A stretch of 5,198 nucleotides of DNA from CAYMDJ01 sp964537525. GTDB taxonomy: Archaea; Aenigmatarchaeota; Aenigmatarchaeia; QMZP01. Each line of letters starts with the position of its first letter. Position 1 is the stretch's first letter. Location of the stretch: assembly GCA_964537525.1 (NCBI GenBank), contig CAZIAB010000053.1, positions 1 through 5,198 of the forward strand, in the 5' to 3' direction. Shown in pieces: positions 1 through 5,041 of this stretch. The notes beneath the pieces are model-generated. The model ran no database searches and was not told the DNA's origin. It saw nothing but the letters and a program-made list of their open reading frames with translations. Position numbers and translations under genes: made by a program.

Positions 1-424
1 CGCTGTCCTGGAGCTTGACGAGGAAGAGGAGGTTCCCGCCCTGCGGATACGTTGATGCCCCTATGGGCTCGCTTATGTCCTTCCAGGCAATCTCCGTGTC
101 GAGATAGCTCCCGAAGCTCTCGGGAGTCTTCTGTATGCATGATGACGGGGATGACGTCTTGCACTTGTACATGTATATCTTCTGTATGCTCTGCGCAAGC
201 GAGGCGCTGTTTATCGTCACGTGAATCTTGACGTCCCTCCAGGTGATGTCGCTGGTTTCCCTCTTGTAGTTTATCATCTGGTTAACCACGTTGTCTGGCG
301 TGTACTCGACCGTGTCCTTCACTGCACCGTTATAGAGTATGTTGACGTTCGCCGCGCCTGCCACGGGCAGTGTCAGGACTAGGTAGCATGCCAGTATCGC
401 CCCAATCTCTATGAATTTGTTCAT
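1..424 (-). CDS. Secreted protein with Sec-type signal peptide, 3' end cut off by window
   Basis: This is the N-terminal 141 residues of a protein that continues past position 1. It starts with MNKFIEIGAILACYLVL, a charged n-region and a hydrophobic core of about 14 residues, then PVAGAANV, a good signal peptidase I site near residues 24-25. That predicts export rather than an N-terminal membrane anchor, unlike its neighbours. The mature part alternates polar and hydrophobic residues (VKIHVTI, LLFLVKL), suggesting beta strands, and has two cysteines (C88, C96) that could pair. The ATG overlaps the stop of the upstream 609-aa gene as ATGA, and a GGTGG Shine-Dalgarno site lies 7 nt upstream, so the start is well supported and translation is probably coupled. 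I recognise no family. A C-terminal membrane anchor outside the window cannot be excluded. It is inferred to be a soluble or surface partner of the pilin-like proteins encoded upstream. Confidence 0.88.
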   Translation of the reverse strand, partial: MNKFIEIGAILACYLVLTLPVAGAANVNILYNGAVKDTVEYTPDNVVNQMINYKRETSDITWRDVKIHVTINSASLAQSIQKIYMYKCKTSSPSSCIQKTPESFGSYLDTEIAWKDISEPIGASTYPQGGNLLFLVKLQDS

Positions 425-2250
425 ATGCTGTCCACCGCGCATGAATTCTCAAGCGTCACCCTTTCTGCTGAAACCGGGTCTATCCCGCACGCCTGCAACA
501 CTCCGGTGTAGGTTGCCGCAAGGACCTTTGCCTCCTGCTCTGTTGCCCCGTTGAAGTTGATTGACCTTGGTATGTAAACGTAAACCGTTTCTGCATCACC
601 GCCGGTGTAGGAAACGGTTATCTGGTCAACGAACGCCCCCTCCAGTTTGGTCATGTCAGAGGAAAGGAGCGTTCCTGAAACCGCATACGTGTCCTCCACC
701 AGGATGCCGTATGGTGCGGCAGGCTCTGCGGAGAGCAAATCGAAGCTGTTCCTTGAGCTCATGAAGTTCATCATTATGAGATGGTCCTGGAGAGGACTGA
801 TTCCGGGAACCTGGGCGCTGTCAGCGCTTATGAAATAGCCGCCGCTCAGGCCCTCGCTTACGGTAACCTCATAGAAGATGAAATTCATCGGGACCCTCTT
901 CCTCATGGAGAACGTCCCGTCAGCCAGGGAATCGTATGAGACGAACTCGTTGTAGTTATCAAACCCATTAGCTGATATCCTGAGCATCCCCAGGCCGCAC
1001 GGGCCAAAACCGGAAAGCTTTCCATCAGAGCCGGTCTTTCCGAGGTAGCAGCCCATGTACTTGACGCTTGCCCCGCTGACAGGCCCTCCGCTGAGGTCAG
1101 TGACCGTAATGCTGTAGTCGCAGTATGCCTGCTCACAAACCTCCCGCTGCTCGTCTGACTCGTATCCTGTCACTCCGCCTGCCCATTCTCCCGGAAGGTT
1201 GTCCTTTATGTAGACGTCCACTGCGAACTGGAAAACATTGTTTGTCTCAGGGTCCCTGACCCTCACGACCGTTGGATACCTGACGAAATAACTGATGTCA
1301 GCAGGGTCTGACATACACGCTCCGGTAAGGGGGACAGGCTCTGCTATTATCGTTACCGTGTCAGGGTCCATCTGGAAGTCCGACCCCAGGAAAAGCTCGA
1401 AGTCGTCAGGGAGGTCAAAGGAGAGGTCTATGTTCGGGTAGGAGTTCCCGTTTATCGGGCTCAGGCTGTACTTGGGATGGCTGGTCGTCTTGAGGGTGTT
1501 GAGCGGGACCTTCCCCGGCATGTAGGTGTATGCCAGGGTCGTCCTGATGACGTTTTCCACCCTGGGCTTCACGTCAGTAGCGCTGGTGAACAGGTATTCT
1601 CCGCAGTTGGTTGCCACCTCTGCATATGGTATCTCGTGGAAGCCGTTCTCCAGGGGAGAAAGGAACATGCTGGACAAGGTGAAGTATTCCAGAGGACGCT
1701 CCGTTGCCTCGTACTGGACGAAGTTCTTTGAGAACTCGTATACCTCGCTGAACCTCGTGGGTATGGTCACCACATAGGGCTGGTTGTAGGGGACGCCCCT
1801 TATGATTGTCGGGAGGGCGACCGTGACCGTTATGCTGTCATCGTTGAAGAGCGGAGGTGATACAACGGGTTCCCCGAGGCTGACGTTGGTCATTGTTGCT
1901 GCAAGGCCGTCCTTGTTCTCGTCGATGTAGTCCTTGACGCCCTGCATGAAGTTGGCTGCCTTGTCCGGATATGTTACCGAGCCTCCCTGCTGCCAGTATG
2001 GGACAGGCTTTCCGTTAAGGTAAACATAATCTGTCGCGAAGTCGTCCGGGGAGAGATACCCGCCGTACAATGACATCCTTTCAACGGTATCATAAGAAGC
2101 TATCCTGATGAACGCCTCGACAGACTCCCTGGCCAGTCTGGAATCAGTCGTTTCAGTCGGGGCAAAGATATTGAGCTGTGACACAACGACAACTGCGATT
2201 ACGACAAGAAGACCGAGGATGACTATAAGTTCAACCTGCCCCTTTCTCAT
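421..2250 (-). CDS. Large pilin-like surface protein with N-terminal KGQ anchor and a carboxypeptidase-regulatory-like domain
   Basis: This 609-aa protein is the largest of the cluster. It begins MRKGQVELIVILGLLVV, a short basic n-region, Gly-Gln, then a hydrophobic helix to about residue 24. This resembles archaeal class III (prepilin) signals cut after Gly by a PibD/EppA-type peptidase, with Glu at +3 rather than the classical +5. Residues 36-200 form a mixed domain with aromatic motifs (LYGGYLSP, VPYWQQGG), followed by beta-rich sequence. Residues about 378-435 (ITVTDLSGGPVSGASVKY, then TGSDGKLSGF and LRISANGF) look like a carboxypeptidase regulatory-like, transthyretin-type beta sandwich. 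The C-terminal part (455-609) is again beta-rich. Eight cysteines (216, 312, 372, 377, 401, 418, 588, 604) allow four disulfides; C588 and C604 close the C-terminus. There is one N-glycosylation sequon (N122-V-S). No Shine-Dalgarno precedes the ATG, but a TATA-like box stands at the distance expected for a leaderless mRNA. The exact function is unknown; it could be an adhesin or major surface subunit. Confidence 0.9.
   Translation of the reverse strand: MRKGQVELIVILGLLVVIAVVVVSQLNIFAPTETTDSRLARESVEAFIRIASYDTVERMSLYGGYLSPDDFATDYVYLNGKPVPYWQQGGSVTYPDKAANFMQGVKDYIDENKDGLAATMTNVSLGEPVVSPPLFNDDSITVTVALPTIIRGVPYNQPYVVTIPTRFSEVYEFSKNFVQYEATERPLEYFTLSSMFLSPLENGFHEIPYAEVATNCGEYLFTSATDVKPRVENVIRTTLAYTYMPGKVPLNTLKTTSHPKYSLSPINGNSYPNIDLSFDLPDDFELFLGSDFQMDPDTVTIIAEPVPLTGACMSDPADISYFVRYPTVVRVRDPETNNVFQFAVDVYIKDNLPGEWAGGVTGYESDEQREVCEQAYCDYSITVTDLSGGPVSGASVKYMGCYLGKTGSDGKLSGFGPCGLGMLRISANGFDNYNEFVSYDSLADGTFSMRKRVPMNFIFYEVTVSEGLSGGYFISADSAQVPGISPLQDHLIMMNFMSSRNSFDLLSAEPAAPYGILVEDTYAVSGTLLSSDMTKLEGAFVDQITVSYTGGDAETVYVYIPRSINFNGATEQEAKVLAATYTGVLQACGIDPVSAERVTLENSCAVDSI
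432..436 (-). promoter_or_regulatory. Shine-Dalgarno site of the downstream secreted-protein gene
   Basis: GGTGG on the minus strand lies 7 nt before the ATG at 424, inside the last codons of the 609-aa gene. It matches the archaeal GGAGGTGAT-type signal and fixes the start of the downstream gene, supporting coupled translation through the ATGA overlap. Confidence 0.6.
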
Positions 2251-2272
2251 ACTATTATAATTGTTATGTATT

Positions 2273-2280
2273 ATTTATAT
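2273..2280 (-). promoter_or_regulatory. Internal TATA-like box for a leaderless transcript of the 609-aa gene
   Basis: The minus strand reads ATATAAAT here, overlapping the TAA stop of the upstream 185-aa gene. Its centre is about 26-27 nt before the ATG at 2250, the normal archaeal TATA-to-start distance if transcription begins at the ATG itself. The 24-nt gap (2251-2274) is almost all A/T and has no Shine-Dalgarno sequence, which fits leaderless translation. No convincing BRE purine element is seen just upstream, so the call rests on spacing and composition. Confidence 0.55.
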
Positions 2281-2832
2281 GCTTGCGTCAGCCGTCCTCC
2301 TGGATATCAGGAGGGTGGCCCTCAGGTTGTAGTTGCTTCCGCCAAGCCTCTTCTGTATGGCGTAGTTTGCCGTCCTCTTAGATTCCTTTGAATTCACGAG
2401 TTCCCTGTCACCGAAGACCAGCTCTATCGGCTTCCCCTCCACCGGGTCTATTGCCACGAACCCCTGGCTCGTTATCTGGAGGGCATACCTGTAGTTCTCT
2501 GATATGAGCTCGAATGCCTCTATGTACTCGGAGAGGCTCTGGTTGGCAATGTCCCTGCACCTCATGCCGCTGTCACCGCATATCCAGTCAGGCATCACGA
2601 AGGAGCAGGTGATTATGTCAGAGACGCTCTTGCAGTTTATGTCATCATAACCGGTGTCTGTCCTCATAACGGATAGCAGTAGGTTGTTCACATAGAGGTC
2701 CATGTAGTCCTCCTGGCTGACGTTCTCTGCAAGGGAGAAGAGGAACAGGCCCAACCCTGCAAAGAGTATGAGCATGAATACCAGGACTATCATCGTCGTC
2801 TGCCCCTTCATTCCCGCTTCATTATTTTGCAT
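2275..2832 (-). CDS. Small pilin-like membrane-anchored protein with KGQ motif
   Basis: This 185-aa protein has a short polar n-region ending in MKGQ, then a hydrophobic helix at about residues 13-34. The KGQ motif directly before the helix resembles an archaeal prepilin cleavage site, although no Glu follows it. After the helix comes an amphipathic segment with the motif YVNNLLLSVMRTDTGY (residues 47-62), then a cysteine-bearing region (C67, C76, C85, C92; two possible disulfides), a helical stretch (98-120) and a C-terminal beta segment (LRATLLISRR). Sequons occur at N37 and N97. The ATG at 2832 overlaps the upstream stop by 11 nt and has GAGGG 9 nt before it. An alternative ATG at 2811 would give MKGQTTM, very like the MRKGQ start of the next gene, with a weaker ribosome site. 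The arrangement resembles small pilin-like proteins I recall from DPANN archaea. The biochemical role is unknown. Confidence 0.85.
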   Translation of the reverse strand: MQNNEAGMKGQTTMIVLVFMLILFAGLGLFLFSLAENVSQEDYMDLYVNNLLLSVMRTDTGYDDINCKSVSDIITCSFVMPDWICGDSGMRCRDIANQSLSEYIEAFELISENYRYALQITSQGFVAIDPVEGKPIELVFGDRELVNSKESKRTANYAIQKRLGGSNYNLRATLLISRRTADASI

Positions 2833-3322
2833 ATACAGTAACCCTCATGCTTGCAAGCTCGACGTGGTCGCTCATCTTCCTGAATACGTTAACGGGAATC
2901 ACGTAGTTCCTCGTCTTGTTGAAGTCCCTCCTGTTGTCGCAGAACGTCCACGAACCGCAGCAGGGATAGTTCTCCAGAGTGCAGTTGGCATAACACCCTT
3001 CCTCGGATGTCAGGAGCTCTACCTCCAGGGACCAGTCGTCCCCGAATATTCCATCGAGATTGTTGCAGTAATCATCCATGTAGAGGAGGGACGTCAGCTT
3101 GGAGTCATCCAGCATCGAGTTCTCAAGGACCAGGTACGGGGAGTTTATCATGTAGTTCATCAGGAACTCTGCCCTCTCTGCCTGGAGATTCCCTCCCCTC
3201 ATCCCTATCTGGGTATACTGGAACCAGCTGATGAAAACTATCAGGACCACTATCATTATGATCACGAATAGCGTCATGAATATGTATTCTATTATGTTCG
3301 ACTGGCCTGACCTACCTGGCAT
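2822..3322 (-). CDS. Small pilin-like membrane-anchored protein rich in cysteine
   Basis: This 166-aa protein starts MPGRSGQSNIIEYIFMTL. A basic n-region and Gly-Gln (G6-Q7) precede a hydrophobic helix (about 9-34) with a Glu near its start, a layout close to type IV pilin N-termini though the Glu sits at +6 from the Gly-Gln junction rather than +5. An amphipathic segment follows (QAERAEFLMNYMINSPYLV), then an ectodomain with six cysteines (C86, C110, C114, C121, C122, C128), including an adjacent Cys-Cys pair, enough for three disulfides. The C-terminus is beta-like (ELASMRVTVYA). Sequons occur at N113 (N-C-T) and N135 (N-K-T). I chose the ATG at 3322, with GGGTG 5 nt upstream and an 11-nt overlap with the upstream stop; a GTG at 3328 would add two residues. 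It is probably co-transcribed with its neighbours. I infer a minor-pilin-like subunit; the family function is unknown. Confidence 0.85.
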   Translation of the reverse strand: MPGRSGQSNIIEYIFMTLFVIIMIVVLIVFISWFQYTQIGMRGGNLQAERAEFLMNYMINSPYLVLENSMLDDSKLTSLLYMDDYCNNLDGIFGDDWSLEVELLTSEEGCYANCTLENYPCCGSWTFCDNRRDFNKTRNYVIPVNVFRKMSDHVELASMRVTVYAK

Positions 3323-4439
3323 GCTCACACCCGTTGTTTATCAATGACTGCCACAGAGCCCCTGCTTTGTCCAGCTCTGTCGCAAGCGTCTGCGCAATCG
3401 CCTCGTCCTCCATGTCAAGCTCCAGTATCTGCGTGATTATGTTCATGGAATCCCTGAAGTTGGCCTGTGCTGTTATGCACTGCTCCTTCCCTGGAGGGAG
3501 GTTCGGGATTATGAGTTCAGAGCGCGCTTCCATCTCCTCTGCAGCGAGCCCCATCATGCGGAAAAGCATCTTCTTGTTGAGGGAGAGGAAGTTCTCGCCC
3601 TCTGTCTTCCTGAATATGTCCTGGTCTGTCCTTCCCATGACAGCCGCGGCAATGTCAGCCGTGTTAGTGTAGGTATATTCGGCGCCCGTGTCAAGGAAGA
3701 CAATCTTCCCCGCGCCGTTCGTCATGGGAGTGATGCATATTCCCCTGTCCAGCATGTGGGGCGCGCAGTCCCTGGATATCACGACCAGCCTGTGCTCCCT
3801 GTTCATGTCTGTCGTGCACAGGGAGAACGTCATCCCAGGGTGGGAGCGTGTCAGGAGCGAGGAGAACTCCCTCTGCTCGCAAAGGCTTCCTGAGCACAGG
3901 TTCTCTATCATCTCCATGCCGTCGCAGAACCCGTAAGTCGTCTTGGGCGAGAAGCCATAGGTGTCCGGAAGGTGTCTTACGACATCAATCATGAACTCCC
4001 ACGCCTCATCATCGGTCTCGAGCGGGTTGAAGAGTATTCTCTTCCTCGACGTCGCGGTTATGTAATAGTATCTCCACCACCCGAAATCAATGGCGTTCCT
4101 GGTAATGACGACCTCTGAATCAGTGTTGAAGAATATAGGAATCAGCATGCTCTCTGACCTTATCTCCTCGTCCTCGGTGACGCAGACAATGTGCGGCTCC
4201 TGCCTCCAGTCGACCTCGCAGGAGGAAAAATCAAACGCCCCGAAATCGGTGAAGTTTATTGCGTTTCCTGTGAAATAGACGCTCCTGGAATCCGTCAGGA
4301 AATTCTTGATTATGGTGGCCCTGTCCAGGGACTGCTGCACGCCCGAATACCCGCCCGAATAGGCTATCAGCACGTATAGAATGAAGACTGAAAGGATGAT
4401 GCCCAATATTATCTGGAAGACTCTGTATACCTCAGCCAC
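3312..4439 (-). CDS. Membrane-anchored ectodomain protein with ten cysteines, unknown function
   Basis: This 375-aa protein (from the GTG) has a single hydrophobic helix at about residues 7-27, with no KGQ motif before it, then YSGGYSGVQQSLDRATIIKNF, a probable continuation of the helix. The ectodomain has a beta-rich section with the aromatic motif DFGWWRYYYI (118-127), a motif TTYGFCDG (167-174), and ten cysteines (74, 86, 172, 182, 187, 208, 225, 235, 321, 371). The C-terminal 90 residues are rich in Met, Glu and Ala and look helical, with C321 and C371 flanking them. One sequon occurs at N62-F-T. The GTG start at 4439 has a GGGGTTGA stretch about 5 nt upstream and overlaps the upstream stop by 8 nt; a TTG at 4448 would add three residues. 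The short N-terminal anchor plus large ectodomain matches the neighbours. I recall similar proteins in DPANN genomes but know of no assigned function. Confidence 0.85.
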   Translation of the reverse strand: MAEVYRVFQIILGIILSVFILYVLIAYSGGYSGVQQSLDRATIIKNFLTDSRSVYFTGNAINFTDFGAFDFSSCEVDWRQEPHIVCVTEDEEIRSESMLIPIFFNTDSEVVITRNAIDFGWWRYYYITATSRKRILFNPLETDDEAWEFMIDVVRHLPDTYGFSPKTTYGFCDGMEMIENLCSGSLCEQREFSSLLTRSHPGMTFSLCTTDMNREHRLVVISRDCAPHMLDRGICITPMTNGAGKIVFLDTGAEYTYTNTADIAAAVMGRTDQDIFRKTEGENFLSLNKKMLFRMMGLAAEEMEARSELIIPNLPPGKEQCITAQANFRDSMNIITQILELDMEDEAIAQTLATELDKAGALWQSLINNGCEHAR

Positions 4440-4911
4440 CAGGCTCAACCCCGACCGTCATGCCACGGTTCTCAAGATAAACGCTGTCGCCGCTCGTGGT
4501 GCAGAAGCTCTGGTCCACGACCATGTAGCTTATCGTGTGACCGGGCTCGTGCTCGGGTCCGCATCCGTAATATATCCACATGTTGTATCCGTACATCTGG
4601 ATGCTCTGTTCTATCACCGGATAATCATTGGGGTCCGGCCTCCATCCGAGCGCGAGGTTCGGCCTCGGGTCGTCCGTGTTTATGAAACAGACCTTTGAAT
4701 TTTCTGGTATGCTCATGAGATAAGTATCCGAGGAACCAAAGCCAGCGGCGTAGATGTCCTCAACCACCTTATCGAGGTTCATCACGGCCTTGTTGACCTG
4801 GGCGACGCCGCCTGCGCAGAACATGTTGGCTATCTGGCCTGTTCCGAACACTATCACGAACGACATCACTATTATCGCAAGTATAATCCCGAAGACCATC
4901 CCTACGTTCAT
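4432..4911 (-). CDS. Small membrane-anchored protein opening the cluster, unknown function
   Basis: This 159-aa protein starts MNVGMVFGIILAIIVMSF, one hydrophobic helix (about 3-24) with almost no n-region and no Gly-Gln motif. An amphipathic helix follows (VAQVNKAVMNLDKVVEDIYA), then a beta-rich domain containing YLMSIPENSKVCFIN (64-78) and YGYNMWIYYGCG. Four cysteines (C32, C75, C117, C137) could form two disulfides. The ATG at 4911 is preceded by GGAGGG with correct spacing. An in-frame TTG at 4923 would place the ribosome site inside the coding region, so the shorter form is preferred. As the first gene after a 118-bp gap it probably begins the transcription unit. The anchor-helix-beta-domain layout resembles a pilin fold, but the lack of a recognisable peptidase site leaves open an uncleaved signal anchor. 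No named family was recognised. Confidence 0.83.
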   Translation of the reverse strand: MNVGMVFGIILAIIVMSFVIVFGTGQIANMFCAGGVAQVNKAVMNLDKVVEDIYAAGFGSSDTYLMSIPENSKVCFINTDDPRPNLALGWRPDPNDYPVIEQSIQMYGYNMWIYYGCGPEHEPGHTISYMVVDQSFCTTSGDSVYLENRGMTVGVEPGG

Positions 4912-4915
4912 TCTT

Positions 4916-4921
4916 CCCTCC
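4916..4921 (-). promoter_or_regulatory. Strong Shine-Dalgarno site that sets the start of the 159-aa gene
   Basis: GGAGGG on the minus strand lies 4 nt before the ATG at 4911. It is the clearest ribosome binding site in the window. It overlaps the alternative TTG codon at 4923 and so argues against that longer start. Confidence 0.75.
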
Positions 4922-4925
4922 AACC

Positions 4926-4936
4926 CTTATGATAAG
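4926..4936. repeat. 11-bp perfect palindrome in the promoter region
   Basis: CTTATGATAAG is a perfect inverted repeat of 5-bp arms around a single central base, 15 nt upstream of the ATG of the 159-aa gene and about where transcription would start from the TATA-like element upstream. It could be an operator for a small dimeric regulator, or a chance AT-rich palindrome. Confidence 0.3.
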
Positions 4937-4948
4937 CAGGACCCGGCA

Positions 4949-4961
4949 CTATAGATTATTT
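4949..4961 (-). promoter_or_regulatory. Weak TATA-like element upstream of the cluster
   Basis: The minus strand reads AAATAATCTATAG within a G+C-rich surround. From its centre, a start site about 26 nt downstream would give an mRNA leader of about 18 nt that includes the GGAGGG site. The match to the archaeal TATA consensus is only partial. A second AT stretch (TTTTTATT, about 4973-4980) is an alternative, but it may instead be the T-run of a terminator. Confidence 0.35.
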
Positions 4962-4975
4962 GTCCGAGCCCCAAT

Positions 4976-5033
4976 AAAAAGGGATTCAGCAGGATAAGCC
5001 AGCCTGTCCAGGCCCGATAGTGGGTGGCCTGCT
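4976..5033 (-). terminator. Possible terminator: self-complementary G+C-rich region followed by a T-run
   Basis: On the minus strand, just after the TAA of the upstream gene, AGCAGG and CCTGCT (plus-strand 5028-5033 and 4988-4993) can pair as an outer stem. CAGGCC and GGCCTG (5026-5031 and 5009-5014) give a competing hairpin with an 11-nt loop, and a short GCCTG/CAGGC palindrome spans 5002-5013. TTTTT (4980-4976) follows. Archaeal termination depends mainly on T-runs, so the T-run is the more meaningful part and the stems may be secondary. Confidence 0.4.
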
Positions 5034-5041
5034 CCAGCCGT

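Noticed and set aside
903..1136. Second minus-strand frame of 77 codons inside the 609-aa gene
   Set aside because: It is an out-of-frame overlap in the middle of the carboxypeptidase-regulatory-like domain, with a low-complexity Ser/Thr/Ala composition and no start signal.
421..2250. Identification of the 609-aa protein as an archaellin or S-layer protein
   Set aside because: It is much longer than archaellins and has no archaellin-like conserved segment after the helix; an S-layer role would need a different signal and anchor, and nothing specific supports it.
2768..3271. Plus-strand open reading frame of 167 codons
   Set aside because: It lies opposite two well-supported minus-strand genes, has no ribosome site or promoter, and its translation (rich in Val, Pro, His) lacks any recognisable domain or signal; it is an antisense shadow.
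4381..4698. Plus-strand open reading frame of 105 codons
   Set aside because: It is antisense to the 159- and 375-aa genes, both of which have coherent membrane-helix and ectodomain structure; no independent evidence supports it.
4912..4923. Longer form of the 159-aa protein from a TTG start (adds MEGR)
   Set aside because: The TTG overlaps the GGAGGG Shine-Dalgarno site, which is correctly spaced for the ATG at 4911.
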